NCBI GenBank assembly: GCA_028023455.1
Contig: JAQFVV010000020.1
Location: 4,201,092 to 4,265,091 of the forward strand
Direction: 5' to 3'
DNA length: 64,000 nucleotides
DNA from: Epiperipatus broadwayi
Taxonomy: Eukaryota; Onychophora; Udeonychophora; Euonychophora; Peripatidae
The first letter of the stretch is position 1. Each line of letters opens with the position of its first letter. The translations under genes and the position numbers were made by a program. This document shows positions 48,501 to 59,423 of this stretch, in pieces. The notes below the pieces were generated by a model that saw only the letters and a program-made list of their open reading frames with translations, was not told the DNA's origin and did not search any database.

Positions 48501-50035
48501 TCAATGTACATATATTGGCTGCTTTTCATGTATAAAAATGGATTTGGATGGAGAGTTGCAATAGGGCCTACAATGTGCTGCTGCTATATTTAACCAGATA
48601 AAAGAAAGAATATTTTAATGTAGTTGTATCTACAGCAATTAAATTAGTTGTATAATTTAGTATAAAGAAGATCTGAAGTCCATGTTAACATAATTTAAAT
48701 ACATCAGAAAAAGTTCATTGAAAGATACTCCATAAGATTCTAAAAATATCATGATAAGACCAGAAGATAAATCCTGCATATTCTTCACTATATGATGCTA
48801 TAATCTACTACTATGTTAAGGAAATGAAATAACAACATTTTCAAACAAAATTATATGAGTTTGAACATTGTTTTCATAATTGAGAGGAATTCTGATTACC
48901 TTGTAAATATTATCTCAAAGACAATCTAAAGAAGTATCATATTGATTGCTATTGCTAGAAAGATGAAAGTTGCAATTATGCAAGGTGTTGCCATTTCCAG
49001 AAGTAAAGTTCATTGCAGAAGTTAGAAGACCATATCAATATCAAATAAACAGATTAAAGGGTTAACATTTGATATGTGGGCATATGTATGTTATAGGATT
49101 GGTTTGAATAATCATTGCAAAAACCATCTTTAATTCATTTTTTCTATACTCATTACGGGAACTAATAATAAAGTGAAGATTAAACAATGAAAGTGATTCT
49201 AGATAATGAAATTTATTAGATAGAAAAGCAGGGCAATTGCAGAAAAAAAGCACTATCAATGTTAAGTTAGTATTCTCCTTGAGTTGTGCTATCTAGATGA
49301 TTAAGTATTCTAAGTGCTATCACATAGTCCTTAATCGCTTCAAATTGTCAAGTCAACAACACATATTCAATACTTCCTAGTCTAGTTATTTTTACAACGT
49401 TTATTGAAGCAAAAATCATAACTAACAAACTCTAATTCATTCAGCTGCACACTCATGCTATTGACAGGCTCCATGGATGGTTAATAGTGGAATGGTCTTT
49501 AGATATGAAGACCCACTGTGAATATCAAATAAACAGTGTTCAACAAAGGATGTTGAATGGTCAAAGGATAAGTTCTGCTTTCGTTATAATCTTTCCTGTC
49601 TCCTTTTCCCTTTCAATAGTCACTTACATTATTGTAGGGCTTGCTCATCATTAGCCTCTTATCATAGAAGATTAGACCAAGGTTACCAACTCGAAAATAA
49701 AATAAAAGTAGCTATAAACAAACAAAAAAAAACACTAAAAATAGATAAAAAAAATTCATAATTCAATACAAAAGTAGCTAAACAAATAATAAAAAACAAC
49801 CTTTATTAATTTTTTAAGCTTATTCAAAAAGTCCATTGTCAGTTAAATTATATTATTTCTTTCATTTCTGCCTTTTCTTCATTGTGCTCAAAAAAAGGTC
49901 CAGATTCAGATTCTAAATTTTGGTATGACTTCATAGTGTCTATTTTTCCAACAATATTTGCTGACAATTCATAATCATAGCTTTTTCCTTAATCTCTTCA
50001 AACTATATCTAATCATTAATATGCTCCTGAGTGAA
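48501..50035. other. Nothing recognised
   Basis: AT-rich spacer. The 65-codon minus frame at 49062-49259 has no known motif. Confidence 0.4.
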
Positions 50036-50039
50036 ATAA

Positions 50040-51650
50040 TATCGAATCTATTCTGCAATTTGGTCTTAACAATATTCATCTGATTAAATTAACACACTAG
50101 TTCTGCATTTGACTGAGATAATAAATGAATTTTTAAAATGAAACTGACTAAGTCTTGAAAGGATTTTTCTCTGGCAGTATCATGGTATTGAGTTACTTCC
50201 ATCCACAAGTTTAATGTGCTGGAAGTTTCCTTCCACTGGATTGTATGGATTTTCTTCCATTTAAAGTCAATATGAATCAATACAGCATCATCGATAAAAA
50301 CATTTTTGAAAGGTTAATCATATCTCTTTTAATTGGATTGAGGCAGTAGTCAATACTTAGTGACACCATGGTTTGTAAAATTGATATATTATCAGGTAAC
50401 CTTTGGTGATGTTGTTTTGTGAGAGACAAAAAAGGCAAGCAGTGGCTATAAATATTCTTTTTTTCATCTAACAATGTAGAATTGTTTATTTCAGTTTCAG
50501 AAGTGATAATCCAAATATGGATTAGGTGCTAAATGGTACATTACGATACATCATTTGTTATTTTTGTTCCTGGAATAACAATTTTAGAACAACATGACTC
50601 TATTAAATTTAGAAAGTCCTCAGTTTCAAACATTTTATTCAATCCCTAAACTTCATCAAGTACAGGTTTAAGAAATAAAAAATTTCTTTGGTCATCAAAC
50701 ATGGAGTACAAAATTTCTGCTGAATGGCATCTTGCTAAATTAACATTTTCCTTTAGTTCATTCCATTACTTCAAAATTCTATCAGTAGCAGTCTGAATTC
50801 ACATCCAACATGACTCACTACATTGTATTAATTTCAATGTTTTATTTTCATCATTCATTCAAGAATAGAGTTTCTTGAATTTGGATTTTCTAATCACTAA
50901 ATGAATAAACCAATTAAATGTTTTTAAAATAAAAAATTCTATATTTCTTGTAAGGCCTTTTTTTTGTCGCATGGGAAATAGCTAATTGTAATGAATGATA
51001 GAGGCAATGTACCAAAAATTAAACAAGATACTTCAACTTTGAGTTTAGCATATATACCATTGTTAATTCCTGTCATTACAGAATTTATCTGTTCCAATTT
51101 CAATGAGTTTATGTAAATCTAAGACATTTTTTTTCAAGAAAATTTTAATTGCTTCACAAACTATTAATTACTATACCAAAAAGTTTGGAAACTGAAATAT
51201 CATTATTTTCATCAACTAGTAAACTATAGTTGATATCACCTATATCAACAGTTAAATTTTCTCTAAAATGTGGTGTTAAAACATTTGAAATTATAGCTGG
51301 ACATTTTGTTTGTCCAAGAATCAGATTTATTACAACTTGCTGTACAGAATTTGGTTCATTTGTCTGCATGATTTGTGGGACATATTTTTGATAAAAATAA
51401 AAAAGGGCTGTATTTCCCTCTGTTCTATGAACATTCAAATTTTTCACAAATGAAAGAATATTTGAACTCTGCTGGACTTTAAACAATGACTCGGCTTTTA
51501 TATGCTTTTTAGTTTTTCTATGCTTTTCTAGATCACTTGCCTTTGCTGTCAAAACTTGTAATTTTTTCTTCAATTTTCTGCAACAAATTTTTATATATCT
51601 CTTCACTATCCATTCAATTCAAAATGTTTGAGTTTTCTTTCATTTGACAT
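50040..51650 (-). pseudogene. hAT-superfamily transposase relic
   Basis: Read on the minus strand in pieces. A BED-like finger remnant, SDLEKHRKTKKHIKAES, is followed by LLVDENNDISVSKLFGIVIN, the DDE-proximal block of ZMYM6/GTF2IRD2-like hAT transposases (51606-51154). Next comes a middle block with ARCHSAEILYSMFDDQRNFL and LNKMFETEDFLNLI (about 50770-50600). Then LTKQHHQRLPDNISILQTM (50474-50277) and finally a hAT dimerisation block ending LLSQSNAELVC (50280-50089), related to the usual SNAxxER motif. Several stops and frameshifts separate the blocks. No terminal inverted repeats were recognised. Confidence 0.85.
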
Positions 51651-52139
51651 TTTCACTGATATAAGGTAATAATAAATAGTAAATTTCTATATATCACAAA
51701 ATAACATTGTATTACATTTGGTTGATTACAATGCCCAAATTCACAATGTAACAGAATCAGTATCAAACTTTAAGAACATTGACAAACTGTTTAAATAATC
51801 TGCAATGGCTGCAGTTGACCTAGCTCTGCCAGGGTTGCTAACTTTTTTGCTAAATTGGCAGCTCTGTTCATCCACTAAGCTGTGCCCCTTATACAAAGCC
51901 AAACATTTACCTTACTTGGTCATGCACATAATTATTGCACATTAAAGATTATACAAATTAAGGAATTTATTAATTTTTTGTTTTTATGAATATTTTTGAT
52001 TTTGTGGACAATCTCTAAAATGTAGCTAAATTAACTAAAAAATCTCGAAGAAAAATCTCTGTACATAAATGTAAAAAAAAAAAAAAAGACACTCGGGAAA
52101 GCAAAAAATTGCAAATTTGGTGACTTTCAAGCCCACAAA
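51651..52139. other. Nothing recognised
   Basis: AT-rich spacer between the hAT relic and the LINE endonuclease. Confidence 0.35.
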
Positions 52140-53560
52140 AATTAAGAAAAGAAATGGTAGACCTTAATGGTGATCTTCGCTTGAGGCAGTACAATCACTA
52201 ATGATTCACTTTTGAATAGGATTTAGGTGAGACAGCAGTTTCCACTGTCAAATATTATATGTTTAGGCACTCCTATTTAGAAACCCCCCTGCCTACCATG
52301 GAAGTTGAAGGATCTAGAAAGTGTGGTCTAAAAATGACTGTTTCTCACAGCTCGACTAGATTGTCACACCCAGTTGATTATTCATTTCTGTGTTAGAAAT
52401 AATCATATCAATCATAGAATAGTAGTGAATGGCAGAGGTAGTGTTAAAAGTATCACAAATATGAATCTTTTTAAATAGATATGTGAAATGGGGCAAATTT
52501 CATTACTTGATACAAACTCTTTAAGACCAGAGTGGAAGACTGCTCTTGTAGCTAAAGAACTGTCCAAAAATTAAGATTAATACAGCTGCTACTAGTAAAA
52601 CTTGTCTCCCAGAAGAAGGAAATTTATTATAAATGATGGACGATTACAAGTTTTTGGGGGAGGTTGGGGAGATCAGTCAGGCAAATAATAATGCATGGTG
52701 TTGGATATACTGCAAAATCTAATTTGGTATTTTTTATTATGGAATTCCTCTTTGCATAAATGAAAGGTTAATGATCTTGAAACTTGCCTTGCATAATGGT
52801 ATTAGAAGTCGCATCATGAATGCCTATGCTCCAATCTTAGATTCAGAGATGGAATGCTTTTATTTCTTGTTGGATAGCATTATTATAGAAATACCATTAA
52901 AATAACTTTTTTTTCTTGTGACTTTAATGCAGGTGTTGGTACAAATAATAGATATGGGCCAAAATATATTGGAAATAATGGAATTTGGAGCTGTAAATTC
53001 AAATGGTTTATTATTATTGAATTTATCAACAAGCCATGGATTGACTATCACAAACACATTGTTTAGGCAGAAAAATTGGTACAAAGGAACATAAACACAT
53101 TCATGCTTAAAACAATAGCATTTAATAGATTATATTATTATTATGAATCAGAATACAAGTAAAGTTCATATTACGCAAAGTGCTCACAAGTATAGCTTAT
53201 TGGACAGATTATAGATTAGTACAAGTAGATATTATTACTAACCATATGCACAAGAAAATTAGATGACTCTATATGCACTAAATTTCAACAGTGATTAAGC
53301 ACTAAAATTGGTAATGTGAATCTTCAGAACTGTCATTTTCCTTAAGCATAGAATTCTCTTAAGGAGTATGTTATGAATACAAGTAAATTTATTATTGGAT
53401 TCACTGAAAAAAGAATTATAACTGGTTTTCTGACAATAATCGTATCATTCTAAAGAAGTGCAAGATCAATTATTTTCATCGTGAAGATATGGCAGAGAAT
53501 AGAATACATTGGAGAGCTACAATTAGAGATGGTGTTGAAGCATTTCAAAAAGAAAAATTT
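52140..53560 (+). pseudogene. LINE relic, APE endonuclease half
   Basis: On the plus strand, LRPEWKTALVAKELSK (about 52530) is followed by a lost middle, then DFNAGVGTNNRYGPKYIGNN (about 52919-52978), a region matching the LITNTFF/WMHPR segment in decayed form, and YWTDYRLVQ (about 53190-53225). The order matches the endonuclease of a LINE clade widespread in animals. It carries many stops and frameshifts, and the reverse transcriptase does not follow in recognisable form. The fragments at 56560-56880 belong to the same type of RT. Confidence 0.75.
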
Positions 53561-53595
53561 TGCTGAAGATACTAAAAAACAATACCATACACAGC

Positions 53596-53668
53596 TTAAA
53601 TTAATAAAACATGCAAAACTCTCCATACAGTAATTATGAGCAAGCATGGGAAATGGAGATCATATGAT
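53596..53668. mobile_element. Family 1 fragment, palindromic junction
   Basis: GCAAAACTCTCCATACAGTA (minus-oriented 3' region of family 1) is joined directly to ATTATGAGCAAGCAT and GATCATATGAT (plus-oriented 3' end). It is a small inverted dimer without the ribozyme. Confidence 0.6.
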
Positions 53669-53827
53669 ATAATAGGTAAACAAAATTGGACAAGTGTATT
53701 CTGTACATGAATATACCTGTGATTCACAAATTGATTTTATAATTACCGCAAAACTCACTTTTAGGGTAGTTTTTCTTTTATTGGAATTGAAACGGCCATA
53801 CTCATTTTTGAGTGATTTATTATTGTT

Positions 53828-53939
53828 TTTTTTTTTTCCATATGTCATAGCATCTGCCGGGACGCGAACCCACACCCGTCTGCAACCAACTACTTGCTTG
53901 CATGGCGGCTGTGATACCTCTCGGCTAACAACGCAAGAC
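53828..53939 (-). mobile_element. tRNA-derived SINE, long subtype (S5)
   Basis: The minus strand carries TTAGCCGAGAGGTATCACAG (A box), AAGTAGTTGGTTGCAGACGG, B box GGTTCGCGTCC, GCTATGACATATGG and an A run. It is flanked by the 15-bp duplication TGATTTATTATTGTT (53813-53827, 53940-53954). The open frames crossing it are spurious. Confidence 0.9.
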
Positions 53940-53954
53940 TGATTTATTATTGTT

Positions 53955-54603
53955 ACTATAGAATAAATATGCTTTTAATGATTTTTTTTCACTCATTTAA
54001 GTTCGTTTTTGTTAATTTACTTTAATACAAATCTTCGAATTAAGAAAAGCATAGAACAGTGCAGTATAATAACTCCATCAGGATACTAAAAACAATCTTC
54101 AAATAAAATTCTTTTAGATCATCAGATCTGAACAAGCTTAGGGAAACTGTCAAAATACAATGATATATTTTAAATCATTGGTAGCTGTCTTAAAATAATT
54201 CTATACATTTAAGTTATTATACTATACTAGTAAATAATTTTATGTTTGAACATTTTTATTAGTTTTAAATATTAGAACTTTACATTTAAAATATACCTTC
54301 TCTTTCAGATTTACATCAATTATTTGTTTGTTTGGGCATGATGAGTGAAGAAGAAGCCCATGGATTAGATCAGATAAAACAAATTTACTTTCAAATAAAA
54401 GAACAAACAACTGATTTTCGTTTCCATGTAATTAGAATAATTCATAGATTTTAATAAAATTATAAAAATTAAAAACTATATATTTTATCATTTGTATTTA
54501 TAACAATTATTTTATTGAAGCATAATTTGATGAACCATTAAATAAATGCTGCATATCTCTCGTTTCTTTTTTAAAATTTGTCTACTAATTACCATATGTA
54601 AAT
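53955..54603. other. Nothing recognised
   Basis: AT-rich spacer. No supported feature. Confidence 0.35.
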
Positions 54604-54616
54604 AATCCTTCACTTA

Positions 54617-54993
54617 TATATATATTGAAAAATTTTACTTTATTTAAATATTCTAAATACATTCAATTGTTAGTAATAGCACACAGGTAGGCATATGCAC
54701 AATATTTTGTGAGGTATTATTCTTCTCTCTTCCTCAGGTGTTGTTGCTTCATGTTCAATTCCCATGCTAATACTGTCACCAGTCAGACAACGCATGAAGA
54801 AAAGAGAATAATATCTCTCAAAACGTTGGGCATATACTAACATGTGAGTTATTACTAACAGTTGAATGTAATTGGAAATATAAATAAAGTTTGAAATTTT
54901 TCTAAAGATATTCAATATTTAATATTAGATGATGGAAATAGTTTACTATATAAATACAACTAAAATACCATCATAACAAACCTTCAGAAAAAC
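54617..54993. mobile_element. Family 4 insertion: inverted pair with 13-bp TSD
   Basis: AATCCTTCACTTA (54604-54616) and AATCCTTCCCTTA (54994-55006) bound it. A minus copy (to about 54770) with CTGAGGA and an AATATT palindrome meets a plus copy (about 54770-54993) with a CTGAAGA-derived ATGAAGA, AAAACGTT and the common 3' end CTTCAGAAAAAC. The 81-codon minus frame inside is not a gene. Confidence 0.75.
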
Positions 54994-55006
54994 AATCCTT
55001 CCCTTA

Positions 55007-56555
55007 ATCTTGTTTTCTTATATGAACTAAAGTGTTTTTTCTACATATAGAAATAAAAATGTAGATTAATAATATAAATATATTATTAATCTCTATTTTT
55101 ATTTCGAATATATGCCATGGATATTTTCAAAATCTATTCTTCTAAATATATACATTTAGTCAAAAACTTATATTATTAGAATGAGATATTAACAATTTAG
55201 TACTCACAAATCCATTTATATTTATAATTTGTTTACAAAAAAATAATAATAATAACATAAAAATTCATCACACATTTATTTTTTCTAAAAACAAAATTCT
55301 TTTTTACTTTCAATTCAATTTACCTTTTTGCAATTACTTCCAATTCTTTTTATCTAATATTTTTTTCCGTATAAGGAAAATAAGTATGTGGAAGCTTATT
55401 AAATCATATTTTATCATTTTCATCCACTTTATTATTCTCAGTTTTTAATACTTTGAATCAGACAAAACATTTAATTATTCTTAAGAATTAATGAATTTAT
55501 TTTAGACTCAGCTTTCCATTCTATTCCATTTTCTTAATTTTCCAATATTTGTAATTTCCTTATCTATAAAAATAACTTATTTATTGTTTGACTTTATATC
55601 CATACATATTGTTACTTAATCAGTTGATCTGCTTATCATTTTTTCTTTCTAAATCCTAATTAGTGGAAACATTAGATCTCTAATAAGCTAAACAAAGCTC
55701 ATATCATTAAATTAATATATGAAAAAACTATAGCATAGAAGATTTAGAATGAGAGTATTTAAGAGTGCACATTTTTATCTCATCAACTATTATTGAAGAA
55801 ATATGGTCATTCTAAGTCCAAGAGAAGCAAAAAGATAAAATGACCAAAAAAATCATTAAAGATAAATTTTGTATTGATTATACAAACCAATCCAAGAATC
55901 GTACTTATATCCACATATAGAATATGTTATTCTTTATTTTATTTATATATTTTGTATTTTTATCATTTAATTTTTTATGCCACAACCTTTTCTTTTTTTG
56001 AAAAGATTTGAACACTATGATATCCAATTTAATCCATATATTGATGAAAATAATCAATATTGTACTTTTTTTAGAATGTTTTTAAAACAATCTTTATAAT
56101 ATAAATAGGATCTGATTCCATGAAAACCATGCTCAATTTTATTATAAATTATTTTTAGGAAGTCTTATATTGTTGATTCATTTTGCATGTCTAATTTTAA
56201 TAAACTATAAAAAGTAATCACCCTTTCCTCACAAGTACCATTAAACAGAGGCATTCAACAAGTATACTCCACCCCAGACACAAGATAGAGATTTTAAGGA
56301 AATAAGAGGGGCCGTCTCAAACTCAAATGTAATTATATGGGCCAATCCAGCATATTAGACTCTATAATATCATCTTCAGATGATTAAAGAATTTGTTGAT
56401 TGTTTTATGAATTTACCATTGTATTTTTGAAAATAAATGTTTCTAATATTTCTATGCTACGTCATTAGGATTTTGAAATCTTACTGCCATATAAGAAATT
56501 AGATAAATGAACGTAATTAAGTCATATATGGTGTATCTCAACATCTATACTCCAC
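55007..56555. other. Nothing recognised
   Basis: AT-rich spacer. A short GC-richer patch at 56220-56360 could not be assigned. Confidence 0.35.
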
Positions 56556-56559
56556 TTAA

Positions 56560-56880
56560 AAAGCTATCAAACTATATAAATGGGATTACCCTCTCAAGTT
56601 GATAATCATCAAACTAAACATTAATGAAGATATTTTTCACCACATACTGATAAAGAATGTGAGTTTTTTAAACATTAATTACTAATCGAAAATAATCTAA
56701 ACTAATCCGTAAATCTTCTTTTAAATTGGCAATGTTAGCACAGTCATCATCATATTGTAAATCCAGAATCCAAAAAGATTAAATTCTTATTTTTGCTTTT
56801 AAATGATTCAAATTAAACATTCTACCATCGAATCTATAGCATATTTTGATCCCTGAATCTAAAGCAATCTATAAACAGTG
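56560..56880 (-). pseudogene. LINE reverse-transcriptase fragment
   Basis: The minus strand reads GIKICYRFDGRMFNLNHLKA, then LQYDDDCANIANLKEDLRIS and DYFRLVINV, with stops. It corresponds to the block before and across the YADD catalytic box of LINE RTs (56736-56757). The first A of YADD is D here. Decay is strong toward 56560. Confidence 0.75.
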
Positions 56881-57343
56881 CCAAAGACCAATTTATAAAA
56901 CTCAAAAACAAAATTAAAGCACATTTTCGTTTAGTTCATTGCAAAATAAAACATTAGATGTCATATATAGTAGATACACTCAAAGGAGTATGGAGAGATG
57001 TATGTTGGGAGTAACAAGAAGAGATCGAAAACGCAATGTATGGGTAAGACAACAAACAGGTGTTACTGACCTTATTGAAAAAATTAAAAGATTGAAATGG
57101 AGTTGGGCTGGACATATTGCTAGAAGAGATAATAATAGATGGACAATTGAAATTTTAAACTGGATTCCAAGAGATTGTAAAAGACCCAGAAAGAGGCCAC
57201 ATGTGAGATGGATGGATGAAATAAGAAAATGTGCAGGGGTGTTGCGGAGAAGAGAAGCTAAAGATCAGAAAAGATGGATTAAACTTGGAGAGACCTTCAT
57301 CCTGCAGTGGATTGATAATGGTTGATGATGATGATGATGATAG
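56881..57343 (+). pseudogene. RTE-like LINE 3' end with TGA-repeat tail
   Basis: A 128-codon frame (56939-57325) encodes the C-terminus of an endonuclease-RT LINE: QRSMERCMLGVTRRDRKRN, then VRQQTGVTDLIEKIKRLKW, WAGHIARRDNNRW, RPHVRWMDEIRKCAG and LGETFILQWIDNG, ending at the natural stop. A (TGA)n tail follows (57323-57343). It is a 5'-truncated insertion, still open in frame, so relatively young. The same type of LINE as 6240-8550 is likely. The 5' boundary is approximate. Confidence 0.88.
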
Positions 57344-58886
57344 TAGATAAACTTTAGAACTGTAAACTATAATAAAACAACACTCATAGATTGTCAAACA
57401 TCACTAATCACATATCAGTATAGACTTGAATCTTATTTATATTAAAAAGATTTTATCAATTTTCAAGTAAAGATGAATTACAATACACACACTTATTAAA
57501 TGTGTGTCTTTTATAATTAATAACTCATATATTAATTATATATTGGATAAGCACAGAATATAATCATTTTTATTTTTACAAGTCTTATCATTAAGGTCTG
57601 TGTGTTTACATCGTGTTGTAGTTTAAGATGGTAGGTTATAAAAGAAAATAAATATAACAAAATAAAATATTTTTTTTTTATTAGTTTTTCTTTAAGATAA
57701 TAAATAACTCATTACGATATCAAAACATAATTTTTATCTTAAATTATGGAGTGATAATCCATCATAAAAATGGGGGAATATATATGCATGTGAAATAAAT
57801 GAAAATAAACACACATGCACACAAACTAATATATCTGTTTTATTGTAAAAAATTATATATTATTAAACTTGATAATAAATTTTAAAGTAAAGGAAATATA
57901 TCATTTTGATTATTATTTTTAAAAAAAAAAATTAATATGTTAAATTCTATTATTTTTTATAATTAATTTTGAATATAAAAACATTTTCTTGAATTGCATA
58001 GTCTGATAATGAAAAGGCGGAAAAAAATGATAAACAAGCTAAACACTAGAACTGAATGATAGAAAAGTTTATCTTCAGAATTTGTAATAAATCAAAAAGC
58101 TATTATTTATTTTGGAATTTATAAACAAAAATGGAGTTCTAAATAAAAAAGAGAATTTGTTTCCCACTGATCAGATTTCTAAGGACTTGGATTAATGATT
58201 AATGGAGTAAATGATTAACTTAAGTTTATGTTTCTCATTATTCAAATACCCTAATTTAAATAATATACTTCAATCGACAATGTCGTGAGAAGCTATGCTA
58301 TTGTATTGATCATCAAATGGGCCAAAAGAAAAGAAAACATCATACTTGGTAAACAGACTAAACAATTATATTTTATGGTACACTTTGAACTCATTAAAGT
58401 CATTCAAATGATATTGTTTTATTATTAATTTATTTTATTTCAAAGTATTATTGATGGTAAAGTTCAAGTATAAAAATAATAATTCACTTCTTTTATTTAA
58501 TAGTTATTAAACTTTAAAAAAATGTATTCCTTTTAAAAAATAATATTAAAAAAAAAATTATTGATAGGAAAATGATGTATTGATTTTTCTTTATACATAT
58601 ATTTGAATATCACTAAATTTTCCAAACAAATAGTTAAAAAAAAATAACTATACACATTTATAATTGAATATGGTTTACAAAGTTTTAAAATAATCATAGA
58701 TGAATGGGAGATAACTATATGATTATAAATATCCATTTTTGAATTACTTAAGTAGACTATATTTTTGTGAAACTGAATAAATATTTTTACTTTTATACAG
58801 ATTGGTAAAGAAGTTTTGATTGCCATGGCCTTACAGTTTGAGTAGTTTGTATTGGAGAAATAAAATTTCAGTTTTCATGATTTAAA
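57344..58886. other. Nothing recognised
   Basis: AT-rich spacer. The 97-codon minus frame at 58533-58826 is low-complexity and unassigned. Confidence 0.4.
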
Positions 58887-58899
58887 CAAATGTATTATT

Positions 58900-59410
58900 A
58901 AACCACTAAACATCACATGATCAGCATTTTTTTATGCTTGCTCATAACTGTTATTAAAACAGGCAAAACTCTCCATACAGTAGTGCCATTCAGTGCAATC
59001 CAGAATAATCAATGGATGCCAGAAGGCTTGTGCATAAAATCCCTATTTAGTGCCTACTCATCAAATATCCCCAGACTAGTTTCTGGCTGTATCTTTCGTC
59101 AGTGAGGAGCCTTGGATCTGAGAGCACTGCATCTAGATCTTAGAATCTAATGCAACCCTCCAGCAGCCACCTTTTATTTCTACTTAACTACAAAACTATA
59201 AGAACAAAATTGAAAACGCAATAATATTTTCAATCCAAGCTCATTAGCTTACATAGTCTATAGGTCTGAACTCAGTTCAATACCCATATATTTTGGTGTC
59301 TTTGCTTCTTTAATAACTGTAGCCACCACTATCACATTAGGCAGGATTGGTATTAAACCACTAAATATCACATGACCGCCAATATCCCCAGACTAGTTTC
59401 TGGCTTGTTT
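58900..59410 (-). mobile_element. Complete family 1 insertion with 13-bp TSD
   Basis: CAAATGTATTATT occurs at 58887-58899 and 59411-59423. On the minus strand the insert opens inside a ribozyme (CAAGCCAGAAACTAGTC, TGGGGATATTGG). It jumps to the unit 3' end (CATGTGATATTTAGTGG), passes the unit start (TACCAATCCTGCC), a full ribozyme at 59117-59060, and ends at CATGTGATGTTTAGTGGTTT. The unit period is about 452 bp, so the insert is slightly more than one unit, circularly permuted. Confidence 0.85.
59060..59117 (-). ncRNA. Hammerhead ribozyme motif F
   Basis: ATCCAA/TTTGAT outer stem, CTCCTCA, CTGACGA, GAAACTAGTC and TGGGG are kept. The stem II arm reads AAGATACAGCC, so the helix is weakened. 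The core residues themselves are intact. Confidence 0.65.
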
Positions 59411-59423
59411 CAAATGTATTATT

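Noticed and set aside
53660-53942. Open frames on both strands with a RTHTRLQPTTCLHG-like motif (also at 36135-36404)
   Set aside because: They are translations of the tRNA-derived SINE, which explains why the same peptide appears at two loci.
54670-54915. 81-codon minus-strand frame
   Set aside because: It lies within the family 4 inverted repeat with 13-bp TSD and has no domain.
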